Below are positions 50,107-58,447 of a stretch of DNA of 64,000 nt, piece after piece. The position numbers and the translations under genes are program-made. This DNA comes from JAHCHG01 sp041394845 (lineage in GTDB: Bacteria; Acidobacteriota; Blastocatellia; Pyrinomonadales; Pyrinomonadaceae): the NCBI GenBank assembly GCA_041394845.1, contig JAWKHL010000002.1, forward strand, positions 1 to 64,000. The letters are read 5' to 3'. How positions within the stretch are numbered: position 1 is the stretch's first letter; every line of letters starts with the position of its first letter. The notes beneath the pieces are model-generated. The model was not told where the DNA came from. It searched no databases and saw only the letters and a program-made list of their open reading frames with translations.

Positions 50107-50286
50107 TACTGTGTAAATAAAAAAACTACAGTTTAGTGATGGGTGATAGGTGATGGGTGAAAAGTTAAACAGATAACATCGGGCAGTAGAGCCGGATATT
50201 CAGACAATTAAGTTTTATCCCATCACCTATCACTCATCACCCATCACAAATTTAACAAAACTTCAGGTTTTTTTATTTACACAGTA
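50107..50286. repeat. Nested inverted repeat of 180 bp (MITE-like) upstream of uspA
   Basis: Outer arms of 20 bp, TACTGTGTAAATAAAAAAAC (50107-50126) and its exact inverse (50267-50286), enclose inner heptad arms (50136-50160, GTGATGG/GTGATAG units; 50219-50247, inverse) and a 58-nt centre. No gene lies inside and no clear target duplication was found. The layout resembles a miniature inverted-repeat element or a very large hairpin. Confidence 0.85.
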
Positions 50287-50390
50287 GTTAATTACTGATA
50301 ATTGAAAAACTTCATCGGTTACCGGGAATTGTCTTTTTCGATCCCTGATACGTTTTCACCTTCAAACTCTTTCACTTTTTCACCTTATCC

Positions 50391-51299
50391 CTACTCCTTT
50401 TTGACCTCGATCTGATTCTGAACTTCGGTCGGCAGATTCGAGAAAAAATCGTATCCCGTCCGCTGTTCGATGGCGCGAACCGTGGTGCGGAACTTGCGCC
50501 AATCCTCCTTGGCGATCCCGTCGGCGTTGGGCATATCGACCGCGATGATGTGCGTTTTATCGTTGATCGCCGAAATCCCCGCGCCCTGTGGAACGGCGAC
50601 GACGATCTTCCAGCAGTTGGTCGGCACCGTCACTTTTTTCTTGAGGCGCCCCTTTTCGCCGTAAACCCCGGCGATGATATAGAGATCGACCTTGCCCCGT
50701 TTGACCAGGCCGCGCGAATACGATTCGAGACGTTCCCACAGATTGCGGTTGAGGTCGGCCGTTTGCGGAACCATATTGGTCATCAGAAAAGTCTCGCTGT
50801 TGGCCTCTTCACTGCCGGCCCGGTCGGCACTCGGACACAGGTGGCCGCGGTCGAAACCGCTCCGGGTGTAATCGGTCGGTTTGATCCGGTTGAAGTTTTT
50901 GGGCAAACGGTCGTCGATTCGAAAATCGTTCTGCCGTTCGGCGTCGCCGAGATTGCTTTCCGTTACGCGCCAGGCCACCCAGTTGGCCGTCCCCTTGCTG
51001 TTATTGTAGGAAAGCGCGTAGGCCGTGTTGACCATTAAATAATTGTCCGGATTCGAGGTGGTGGCCGTCGCTTTGCTCGGATTCCCGAGCGCCAGATAGA
51101 TCTTTTCCGCTTCGCTCGCACTGGCCGGAAGCGATGGCGGAGACTGTCCGCCGGGCTGATTTTGTCCCGTATTCTCAGGCGTCGGATTGATTCCGGTCAG
51201 CTTTTCATTGATCTTTTTTCCCGCCCAGACGCAGAAGATTATGACCAAAATGATCAATATCAGGGCGATGATCCCGCCGGTGGCGACTTTATTTTTCAT
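50391..51299 (-). CDS. Membrane-anchored NUC1-type DNA/RNA non-specific endonuclease
   Basis: A 302-residue nuclease of the Serratia/NUC1 family. An N-terminal membrane anchor (about 8-28, GGIIALILIILVIIFCVW) and a Pro/Gly/Ser-rich linker precede the nuclease domain (about 75-295) with the catalytic motif D150-R-G-H153-LCPSADR, then MTNMVPQTADLNRNLWERLE holding the metal-binding Asn, and VPTNCWKIVVAVP. The DNA/RNA is probably cut outside the cytoplasm for nutrient or phosphate recovery. No immunity gene is adjacent, in keeping with export. Confidence 0.92.
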   Translation of the reverse strand: MKNKVATGGIIALILIILVIIFCVWAGKKINEKLTGINPTPENTGQNQPGGQSPPSLPASASEAEKIYLALGNPSKATATTSNPDNYLMVNTAYALSYNNSKGTANWVAWRVTESNLGDAERQNDFRIDDRLPKNFNRIKPTDYTRSGFDRGHLCPSADRAGSEEANSETFLMTNMVPQTADLNRNLWERLESYSRGLVKRGKVDLYIIAGVYGEKGRLKKKVTVPTNCWKIVVAVPQGAGISAINDKTHIIAVDMPNADGIAKEDWRKFRTTVRAIEQRTGYDFFSNLPTEVQNQIEVKKE

Positions 51300-51607
51300 A
51301 AGATTCCGGTTCTATTTAATTTTTGGCGTAAATTTTACCACAGTTCCGCTCAATAATTTATTGATGTAAATGACGTTACGTGAAAAAAGATTTTTTCGCC
51401 GCAAAAGGCCTTAAAAGGACACAAGGTTTTTCGCGGGTCTTTCTTTTCGGCTCAATCCTCATCTGTTCTCAAACGTTTCTTTTCGAAAGGATCTGCCCGG
51501 CGGAAATCCCTCTGAGGCCTTCGCGTCTCGGAGTTTGTTTTCGCCTGCGATCAAACCTGCCCCGGCCGGCTGAGGTTTGCCCGGATTTGCGATAAAATAA
51601 AAGCGGA
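51300..51607. other. Non-coding divergent promoter region, nuclease and rlmN
   Basis: No gene seen. The stretch includes a short AAAAGGCCTTAAAAGGA symmetry and mixed T-rich sections. Promoters of the minus-strand nuclease and the plus-strand rlmN should lie here. Confidence 0.4.
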
Positions 51608-52669
51608 ATGAGCGACAAGATTCATTTAACGTCATTTTCCGAAGACGAGTTGATCGAACTGGTCAAAGAGATGGGCCAGCCGAAATACCGCGCCGGTCAG
51701 ATCTTCAAAGGTCTGCACCAGAGGCGTCTGCGCGACTTTGAGGAAATGACCGATCTGCCGAAAGATTTTCGGGGAGAACTTCAAGAGATGGCCACGGCCA
51801 CCTCCCTGAAGGTCGAATCCCGTTATCTTTCGGAAGACGGAACCCGGCGTTTTTTGATGAAAACGCACGACGGTTTTCCGGTCGAAACCGTTTTTCTGCC
51901 GACCGAAAACCGGGACACCATCTGTTTTTCGTCGCAATCCGGCTGTGCATTAAAATGCGATTTTTGTCTGACGGCCCGGCTCGGGCTGCTCAGAAATCTG
52001 ACCAGGGGCGAGATCGTCGAACAGATCATCATCGTCCTCAACGACGTTTACGGAGTCGGCGGGGAAACGCCGCACGGGACGAATCTGGTGGCGATGGGCG
52101 CGGGGGAACCCTTGGCCAATTTCGAGAATCTGACCGGCGCGCTGGAGATCATGGCCAGCGAGAACGGGCTTTTTATCGTGCCGAACCGGGTGACGGTCTC
52201 GACGGTCGGGATCGTTCCCAAGATCCGCGAGTTTGCCCGTTTGGAACGAAGGCCCCATCTGGCCATCTCGCTTTCGGCGCCGAATGACGAACTGCGCAGC
52301 CGGTTGATGCCGGTCAACCTCCGCTGGAACATCGACGAACTTTTTAAGGCCGCCAAGGAATTCGAACTCTCTCTGCGGCGGGGCGAGCGTTTCACATTCG
52401 AATACGTTCTGCTCGGCGGCGTCAATGACCTGGACGAACACGCCCGCGAACTGGCCGGGCGGCTCAAGGCCCATGAGTTGAACAAGGTCAAGATCAATCT
52501 GATCCCGCACAACCCGGCCGAACCGCTTCCGTACAGGCCCTCGCCGCCGGAGCGGATCGAGAGTTTCAAAAGAGTTCTGGAAAGCGAGGGAATCGCGGCT
52601 TACGTCCGCCGCCCGCGCGGCCGCGACATCTACGCCGCCTGCGGCCAACTGGCGGCCAAAGGATTTTAG
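51608..52669 (+). CDS. rlmN: RlmN, dual-specificity 23S rRNA/tRNA C2-methyladenosine synthase
   Basis: Radical SAM methyltransferase that methylates A2503 in 23S rRNA and A37 in some tRNAs. The 353 residues have the cluster motif C113-ALK-C117-DF-C120, MGAGEPL, LAISLSAPNDELR, LGGVNDL, and the methyl-carrying Cys in YAACGQLA near the C-terminus. Length is normal (340-390). The final codon and stop TTTTAG are the first unit of a heptad array that forms the left arm of a 65-bp inverted repeat. Confidence 0.95.
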   Translation: MSDKIHLTSFSEDELIELVKEMGQPKYRAGQIFKGLHQRRLRDFEEMTDLPKDFRGELQEMATATSLKVESRYLSEDGTRRFLMKTHDGFPVETVFLPTENRDTICFSSQSGCALKCDFCLTARLGLLRNLTRGEIVEQIIIVLNDVYGVGGETPHGTNLVAMGAGEPLANFENLTGALEIMASENGLFIVPNRVTVSTVGIVPKIREFARLERRPHLAISLSAPNDELRSRLMPVNLRWNIDELFKAAKEFELSLRRGERFTFEYVLLGGVNDLDEHARELAGRLKAHELNKVKINLIPHNPAEPLPYRPSPPERIESFKRVLESEGIAAYVRRPRGRDIYAACGQLAAKGF

Positions 52670-52726
52670 ATTTTGGATTTCGGATTTGGGATTTGACTGC
52701 TCACTGCTTACTGCTCGCTGCTTACT
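52662..52726. repeat. Left arm of a 65-bp heptad inverted repeat flanking the 179-aa gene
   Basis: Built from GATTTTG-type heptads (52662-52695) followed by CTGCTCA/CTGCTTA-type heptads (52697-52726). About 58 of 65 bases match the inverse of 53264-53328, in the same block order seen from the outside. Confidence 0.9.
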
Positions 52727-52735
52727 AAAATTGTT

Positions 52736-53275
52736 ATGGAAATTCTTATTCTCGGAATTCTGCTGGTCGCGCTGATGGTTTACGTTTCGACCAGAATAAA
52801 AAGAACGGCGGCCGAGGCCTTTGAGCCGGAAATGATCGACGAAGCGGATTTTAAGCTGAGCAAACCGGCCGGTCTTCTTCATCCCCTGCGCGACGATTCG
52901 GAGTTCGCTTTCGAGGCATATTCCCAGGAATACGGCGACGGGAATCTGCGCAACATCCGGCGGATGCAGGCCGAACTGAGAATTCACACCGACGCGAAAT
53001 TCAAAACAGTCTGCGCCGAGGCCAAAAAGGAGGCCGACCAGATCTTATCCGAAGAAAAACTCAAAGACGCTCCGGTCGATCAGCGAATCTGTTTGATCGA
53101 AAGCGAAAAAACCGTTGACGGAATAACCACCCGGGATTACCGGAAAATAGTAGAAAGCCTCCGGCAAAAAAAGATCTACGATCTGAAAGTCTCGGTTCTG
53201 GACACCCATCTCCGAGAAAACGCCGGAAAAGCCGCCGAGATGATCGAGACCTTCACCGTCAAGAGTGAGCAGTAG
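52736..53275 (+). CDS. Small membrane-anchored protein of unknown function (179 aa) between inverted repeats
   Basis: A 179-residue protein. The N-terminal membrane helix (about 1-19, MEILILGILLVALMVYVST) precedes a charged soluble part: RTAAEAFEPEMIDEADFKL, a helical middle with two Cys (C99 in KTVCAEAKKEADQ and C122 in QRICLIESEKTVDG), then DYRKIVESLRQKKIYDLKVSVL. The last four residues, KSEQ, and the stop lie in the right-hand repeat arm. No family recognised. Being framed by 65-bp inverted repeats, it could have been moved or inverted as a unit; the codon use is like the neighbours. Confidence 0.7.
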   Translation: MEILILGILLVALMVYVSTRIKRTAAEAFEPEMIDEADFKLSKPAGLLHPLRDDSEFAFEAYSQEYGDGNLRNIRRMQAELRIHTDAKFKTVCAEAKKEADQILSEEKLKDAPVDQRICLIESEKTVDGITTRDYRKIVESLRQKKIYDLKVSVLDTHLRENAGKAAEMIETFTVKSEQ

Positions 53276-53328
53276 GCAGTGAGCAGTGAGCAGTCAAATC
53301 CAAAATCCGAAATCCAAAATCCAAAATC
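53264..53328. repeat. Right arm of the 65-bp inverted repeat
   Basis: Inverse copy of 52662-52726: AGTGAGC/AGTAGGC-type units then AATCCAA/AATCCGA-type units. It contributes the stop codons of both the 179-aa gene (end 53275) and the convergent rhomboid gene (53327). Confidence 0.9.
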
Positions 53329-54058
53329 AATAGGGTCTTCCCGGAATCTTGCTCGACTCCTTGGTTCCGATGGCGAAGACCTTGATCAAAGCCAGTCCGG
53401 CGACGAATCCGCCGATGTGCGCGGCGTAGGCCACGCCGCCCGTTCCGGCCGGGGTCATAAATCCCAAAATCACCTGATAACCGATCCAGATGCCGAGCGC
53501 GACATAAGCCGGGACGGTAGTGATCATCCGAAAGATCAGGGCCCTGACGTTTCGTTTCGGAAAAAGCAGAAGATAAGCGCCGAGAACGCCCGAAATGGCG
53601 CCCGAAGCGCCGAGCATCGGGATGATCGAATCCGGTCCGAGCAAGATCTGCCCGAGAGCGGCGGCAAAACCGCAGACCAGATAAAAGACGGCGTAGCGGA
53701 TATGTCCGATGACGTTTTCGATGTTGTCGCCGAAAATCCACAAGAAAAGCATATTTCCGAAAATGTGACCGAAACCGCCGTGCATGAACATCGAGCTGAG
53801 GAAATTGAAATAAACCGGCAAGGGCGTTGCGTAATGCTGGATCGTTCCGCTCTGCCCGCCGACGGTTATCGTCTGCGGCCCGACGATATCGATCCCGGTC
53901 GTGATCTCTTTGGGCACCAGCGAAAAAGCGTAATCAAACTGCTCGTTCGAACCGAGTTGCTGGAGAAAAACGAAAACCAGAATATTGATGCCGATGATGG
54001 CGTAATTGACGTAAGGCGTTATCACCCGGTCGGAATTGTCGTCGCTGATCGGAAACAT
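53327..54058 (-). CDS. Rhomboid-family intramembrane serine protease
   Basis: A 243-residue membrane protease that cleaves membrane helices. After a short N-terminus come TM segments near 17-35, 85-110 and 120-140, then the nucleophile motif G150-A-S152-G153 with AISGVLGAYLLLF, and the base His in AAHIGGFVAGLALIKV (about 215). The MFMHGGFGHIFGNMLFLW segment holds the oxyanion His-x2-Asn region. A polar loop (about 48-80) between the first two helices is longer than in GlpG. The stop is in a heptad repeat. Confidence 0.93.
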   Translation of the reverse strand: MFPISDDNSDRVITPYVNYAIIGINILVFVFLQQLGSNEQFDYAFSLVPKEITTGIDIVGPQTITVGGQSGTIQHYATPLPVYFNFLSSMFMHGGFGHIFGNMLFLWIFGDNIENVIGHIRYAVFYLVCGFAAALGQILLGPDSIIPMLGASGAISGVLGAYLLLFPKRNVRALIFRMITTVPAYVALGIWIGYQVILGFMTPAGTGGVAYAAHIGGFVAGLALIKVFAIGTKESSKIPGRPY

Positions 54059-54462
54059 ATGTTTTTAAATTCTCAAATGTAAATATTCTGTAACTTAAGT
54101 TTTTTTATATTTAGCCACAGAGAACACCGAGAACTCAGAGACAAATAGTTTGATCGACAATAATTCCTCGGTGCCCTCTGTGTTCTCTGTGGCTAAATTT
54201 ATTGTTAATAAATTTTGATTACACAGCAATAAGTCAAAATCAAGTCCCCGGCTCATTATAATCAAATAAACGCGGAAAGTTTTGTTTTCTGACTAACAGT
54301 TCATCCGTAACTTTCCCTACAAAAACTTCGTGGCTTTTGATCAAACCGGGGCGATCACTTTACAACTTTCAGCCGGGACGCTTTACGGACAGGTTTGAGC
54401 CTTCGCGTTAAAGTTCGCTTGATCGAAAATAAACCCATTCTAAGCCAAAAAGATCGATATTA
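54059..54462. other. Non-coding region with CTCTGTG-type inverted heptads
   Basis: No gene. It holds the inverted repeat listed at 54110-54198 and, further right, an AT-rich stretch without recognised signals. The promoter of the minus-strand rhomboid gene should be on the left side. Confidence 0.5.
54110..54198. repeat. CTCTGTG-type heptad inverted repeat upstream of the rhomboid gene
   Basis: The left arm 54110-54131 (TTTAGCCACAGAGAACACCG) and right arm 54168-54198 (CTCGGTG/CCCTCTG/TGTTCTC/TGTGGCT) are near-exact inverses around a 36-nt spacer. Same repeat type as at the hisD end. Confidence 0.85.
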
Positions 54463-54507
54463 AAAGAAAAAAGAGAGTCCGGTTCGTTCGCAGAACGTGA
54501 CTCTCCA
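54463..54507 (-). terminator. Intrinsic terminator of the symporter gene
   Basis: On the minus strand GAGAGTC (54499-54505) pairs with GACTCTC (54473-54479), with GTTC/GAAC pairing inside, followed by T6CTTTT. It lies about 35 bp after the symporter stop. Confidence 0.85.
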
Positions 54508-54539
54508 AACTTTCGAGAATTTCCGAACTTTTCGGATTT

Positions 54540-55964
54540 TTAACCGATCCCGGTGTCCTCCTGAACTTGCAGAAGCTCGTAGCCTTCCGAACGGGCGACG
54601 TAGGTGGCCGCCGTGATGTCGCCGACGACATTGAGCGTCGTCCGGCACATATCGAGGATCCGATCGACGCCGAGGATGATGGCGATCAGGGCCGGATCAA
54701 TCTTGATCATCGCCAGAATTCCGATGATAAACGGAATCGAACCCGAAGGAACGCCGGCCGTTCCGATGCCGCCCAGGATGGCCAGATAGACGACCATCAG
54801 TTGCTGGGCAAAGGTCAGTTCAACACCGGCCAGCTGAGCGATAAATAAAACCGTGATGCCTTCGTAAAGCGCCGTCCCGTTCTGGTTGGCGGTGGCTCCG
54901 ACCGTCAGCACAAAGCTGTTGATGTCTTTGGGAACGCCCAGATTTTCTTCCGACACGCGGAGTGCGGTCGGCAGGGTCGCGTTCGATGAACTGGTCGAAA
55001 AAGCGGTCAGGATGACCGTCCGGACGCGTTTGAAAAATTCGAGCGGATTGATCTTAGACAAAAAGGCCACCGACAACGAATAAACGCCGAAGAAATGAAG
55101 GCTCAGGCCGAATAAAACCGTAAAGACGAACCAGGCCAGCGACTGGAGCAGATCGAGACCGAACAAAGCGATGTTGTTGAACAGCAGACAGGCCACCGCA
55201 TAGGGGGCGAACTTCATGATGATGTCAATGATCTTTGACGTGATCTCAAAAACGGCTCCCATAAATCTGACGAAGGGTTCCGAGACCGGCTCCGGCAAAA
55301 GCGTGATGGCGATCCCGACGATCAGGGCGAAAAACATGATGTGAAGCATATTCGGATTTTCGCCGGCGATGGAATTAAAAACGTTTTTCGGAACGATCGT
55401 TTTGACGACCGACATCAGAGCCGTGTCGGAGGCCGCCTCTTCGGCTTTTTTGGCGGTTTCGACCGACTTGCTGGCGTCCGAACTGTATTTTTCTTCCAGT
55501 TTCTTTTTGGTGTCTTTATCCATCCGGTCGCCCGGTCGGATGGTATTGGCCAGAGTCAGACCGATGGCCACCGAGATGGCCGAAATGACCAGCGAATAGG
55601 CGAACGACTTGAGACCGATCCGCCCCAGTTTGCGAATATCGCCGATCCCGGCCACTCCGACCACCAGCGACGAAAAAACGAGCGGGACGACGATCATCAA
55701 AAGCAGGTTCAAAAACAATTGTCCGATCGGACGGGTGAAATTTTCGACCGTCCAGGTAATGTTCGGATGTTCGCCGCCGAGAGTGCTGTTGACTACCAGA
55801 CCGGCCACCACACCGAATACCAAACCGATCAGGATCTTGGTATGAAGGGCGATTCCCTTCGGTTTGTCGGGCGTATCATCGTCGAGATCGGTCGTCAGTT
55901 CGCGTTCGTATTCGTCCGGCGGAATCGACCCGCCGTTTTCCTGATTATCGTTTTCTTGAGCCAT
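54540..55964 (-). CDS. Dicarboxylate/amino acid:cation symporter (DAACS family)
   Basis: A 474-residue inner-membrane transporter of the GltP/DctA type, importing glutamate, aspartate or C4-dicarboxylates with H+ or Na+. A polar N-terminal tail (1-38) precedes the first TM (KILIGLVFGVVAGLVVN). Conserved re-entrant loop 1 is TAFSTSSSNATLPTAL, TM7 has NQNGTALYEG, loop 2 is GTAGVPSGSIPFIIG, and TM8 has DRILDMCRTTLNVVGD. An extra polar loop (about 145-185, KKKLEEKYSSDASKSVETAKKAEEA) is a lineage-specific insert. Confidence 0.94.
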   Translation of the reverse strand: MAQENDNQENGGSIPPDEYERELTTDLDDDTPDKPKGIALHTKILIGLVFGVVAGLVVNSTLGGEHPNITWTVENFTRPIGQLFLNLLLMIVVPLVFSSLVVGVAGIGDIRKLGRIGLKSFAYSLVISAISVAIGLTLANTIRPGDRMDKDTKKKLEEKYSSDASKSVETAKKAEEAASDTALMSVVKTIVPKNVFNSIAGENPNMLHIMFFALIVGIAITLLPEPVSEPFVRFMGAVFEITSKIIDIIMKFAPYAVACLLFNNIALFGLDLLQSLAWFVFTVLFGLSLHFFGVYSLSVAFLSKINPLEFFKRVRTVILTAFSTSSSNATLPTALRVSEENLGVPKDINSFVLTVGATANQNGTALYEGITVLFIAQLAGVELTFAQQLMVVYLAILGGIGTAGVPSGSIPFIIGILAMIKIDPALIAIILGVDRILDMCRTTLNVVGDITAATYVARSEGYELLQVQEDTGIG

Positions 55965-56353
55965 AGTTTTCTACTAATCACCTTTTATTGTTTGGAATGA
56001 ATCAAAAGCGTCGAATTTTTCGGGCCGGAAGTTGCGTTTTGAAAAATTTTCGCCTTTTATTCAGCGGTCTTCGTCTTTGAAAAACCGGGGAGATTTCGAC
56101 CGACCGCCGTGGATGTTTTGAAATACAATACTATAAATGTTCCGAGAACTCTATCAATTCACGGTTTTGTCCGAAAATAAACCCGCCCGATCCCCGGCAA
56201 TCATTTTTTCTTGACCCGGATCGCCCGCTCTTAAAAATAAAGAATAAACACCGTTGAAAAATTGTTGGCAAAACTTGCCGGACGTGCTAACCTTTCCAGT
56301 GTCTTTGCCAACTCAAAGAAACTCTAGTCTCATTCCACAAAAGGAAAAACTTT
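55965..56353. other. Divergent promoter region, symporter and M48 peptidase
   Basis: No gene seen. A TTGACC at about 56211 with an AT-rich TAAAAAT about 15 bp further is a weak promoter candidate for the plus-strand peptidase. The left part should serve the minus-strand symporter. Confidence 0.35.
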
Positions 56354-58315
56354 ATGAAAACCACTTTTAAGAGACTCTCATTTTGTCTTCTGTTTTGTTT
56401 CATTTTCATCTTCACTTCCTTCGCCCAGATGCAACAGCGCGACATGGCCAGGGAAGAAAAACTCTGGGAGGAACTTCGCCAAACCGCGCCCGATGCAGTC
56501 GAACCTTTCAAAGCGGCGACCGCCGCCCTCGACGCCGATCAGTACGAACAATCGCTCAAACTTTACGGGCAGGTTTTGGAAAAAGCGCCGAAGTTTCAAC
56601 ACGCTCTGAGACGGATCGGCTATCCTCTGGTCGCCGTCGGACGGCGCCAGGAAGCACTGGAATTTTCCCAAAAGGCTCTGGACATCGAACGCTCACCGGA
56701 GAATCTGATGGGATATGCTCAGGTTTTGACCAGCCCCGGCTCGACCGGCTATCGACCAAATCAGCCGGAATTGGCGCAGGCGCTTTCGATGGTCAAAGAA
56801 GCGATGACGAAATCCACGGAAAACACTCCGGATTACGCCGTCTACGCCGCTCAACTCGCTCTTTCGGCCGAACGGATGGAGGAATTCAACAACATCGTCG
56901 GGACTCTTCAAACCAGATTTCCGAACGAAATGGGAACTCATTATTTCGCCGCCATCAAGGAAGGCAATGAGGGCAATTTCTCGGCGGCCGAATCCGAACT
57001 GGCCCAAGCCGAGCAGGCCGGAATGCCGGCCGAAGCCACTCAGGACTTGCGCTCGGCCATCGCCCAGGCCAAAAACGAAAGCGGCTACTGGATGTGGGAG
57101 TATTTCTATTACGGAGTGTATTTGATCGGCGCCTGGGTCCTCGGGCTTCTGCTTTTGTTCATCGTCGGCAAAGTCCTTTCGGTCAAAACGCTTCATTCGG
57201 TCGAAAATTCCAACCCCAACGACATCACCGGCGGCGGTCAGGCCGGTTTGCGCAAGATCTATAAAAAGGTCATCGGTTTCGCCGGCGTTTACTACTACAT
57301 CTCCCAGCCGATCGTCATGTTTTTGGTGATCGTCCTGACGGCCGGCGTCACGCTGTTTTTCTTCTGGGTCGGAAGGATCCCGATCAAACTTCTGGCGATC
57401 CTGATCATCGTCGGACTGGCGACGATCTTTTACATGATCAAATCTCTCTTCGTCCGGGTCAAGGAAGAGGATCCCGGCCGCGCCCTGACCGAAGCCGAGG
57501 CGCCGGGATTGTGGGCGTTGGTCCGCACCGTCGCCGGGGATATGAAAACCCGTCCGGTCAACGAGATCCGGATCACGCCGGGAACCGATCTGGCGGTTTA
57601 CGAACGCGGCGGCCTGCGCGACAAGATGAATGACCGGGCCGAACGGATCCTGATCGTCGGAACGGCCGTCCTCAACGATTTCAGCCAAAACGCTTTTCGA
57701 TCGGTGCTGGCTCACGAATACGGGCATTTCTCCAACCGCGACACGGCCGGCGGGGACGTCGCCTTCCGCGTCAACAATCACATTATGCAGCTCGCCTACG
57801 CGATGGCCGAGGGCGGGACGGCCACGGTTTACAACATCGCCTTCCAGTTTCTCCGGTTGTATCATTTCCTGTTTCGACGGATCACTCACGGGGCGACCCG
57901 CTTGCAGGAGATCCTGGCTGACCGGGTGGCGGTTCATCTCTACGGGCCGGAGGCCTTCAAAGAGGGCTTGACGCACGTCATCCGCCGCGAGGTCGAATTC
58001 AATCACGTCGCCGAAAAAGAGATCAATGCCGCCTTTACGGCCAGACGGGCGATGCAGAATCTGTACGAACTGAGCGAGCAGGACGACGCTATCAAAGGCA
58101 CGCTCGAACAGCAGTGCAAAGAGATCATCAACCGGCCGACGACCGACGATGACACCCATCCGAGCCCGCACGACCGCTTCAAACTGGCCAACCGCATCAC
58201 CCCGAGAGGCTGTCCGCCGATCCGCGGTCAGGTCTGGGATCTGTTCCATGACCGGACCGCCCTGACCAAAGAGATGAACGATCTGCTGGAAAAAGCGATT
58301 CGGGCGGGAAGCTGA
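56354..58315 (+). CDS. M48-family membrane metallopeptidase with N-terminal TPR region
   Basis: A 653-residue protease related to HtpX/Ste24. The signal peptide (1-24) is followed by a TPR-like helical region (about 28-235, ALDADQYEQSLKLYGQVLEKAPKFQHALRR) that should lie outside the cytoplasm. Three TM helices follow (about 255-275, 320-340, 345-365), then the peptidase domain with H454-EYG-H458 (zinc ligands, Glu455 catalytic) and the distal Glu in LQEILADRVAV. A fused TPR part suggests that it recruits protein substrates. A heptad array starts four bases after the stop. Confidence 0.9.
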   Translation: MKTTFKRLSFCLLFCFIFIFTSFAQMQQRDMAREEKLWEELRQTAPDAVEPFKAATAALDADQYEQSLKLYGQVLEKAPKFQHALRRIGYPLVAVGRRQEALEFSQKALDIERSPENLMGYAQVLTSPGSTGYRPNQPELAQALSMVKEAMTKSTENTPDYAVYAAQLALSAERMEEFNNIVGTLQTRFPNEMGTHYFAAIKEGNEGNFSAAESELAQAEQAGMPAEATQDLRSAIAQAKNESGYWMWEYFYYGVYLIGAWVLGLLLLFIVGKVLSVKTLHSVENSNPNDITGGGQAGLRKIYKKVIGFAGVYYYISQPIVMFLVIVLTAGVTLFFFWVGRIPIKLLAILIIVGLATIFYMIKSLFVRVKEEDPGRALTEAEAPGLWALVRTVAGDMKTRPVNEIRITPGTDLAVYERGGLRDKMNDRAERILIVGTAVLNDFSQNAFRSVLAHEYGHFSNRDTAGGDVAFRVNNHIMQLAYAMAEGGTATVYNIAFQFLRLYHFLFRRITHGATRLQEILADRVAVHLYGPEAFKEGLTHVIRREVEFNHVAEKEINAAFTARRAMQNLYELSEQDDAIKGTLEQQCKEIINRPTTDDDTHPSPHDRFKLANRITPRGCPPIRGQVWDLFHDRTALTKEMNDLLEKAIRAGS

Positions 58316-58318
58316 TTC

Positions 58319-58351
58319 GATTTTGGATTTTGGATTTCGGATTTTGGATTT
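58319..58351. repeat. Single-arm heptad array between M48 and glcD genes
   Basis: About five GATTTTG/GATTTCG units followed by T7. No inverse partner is visible within this intergenic stretch. Confidence 0.75.
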
Positions 58352-58447
58352 TTTTAAGACGAACAAAGCGCGGTTTATTCAAATTTGAGTGGACCGCGTT
58401 TTGTTTTTCCCTTTGTGTTCTTTGCGCCTATGTGGTGAAATTCTCTT

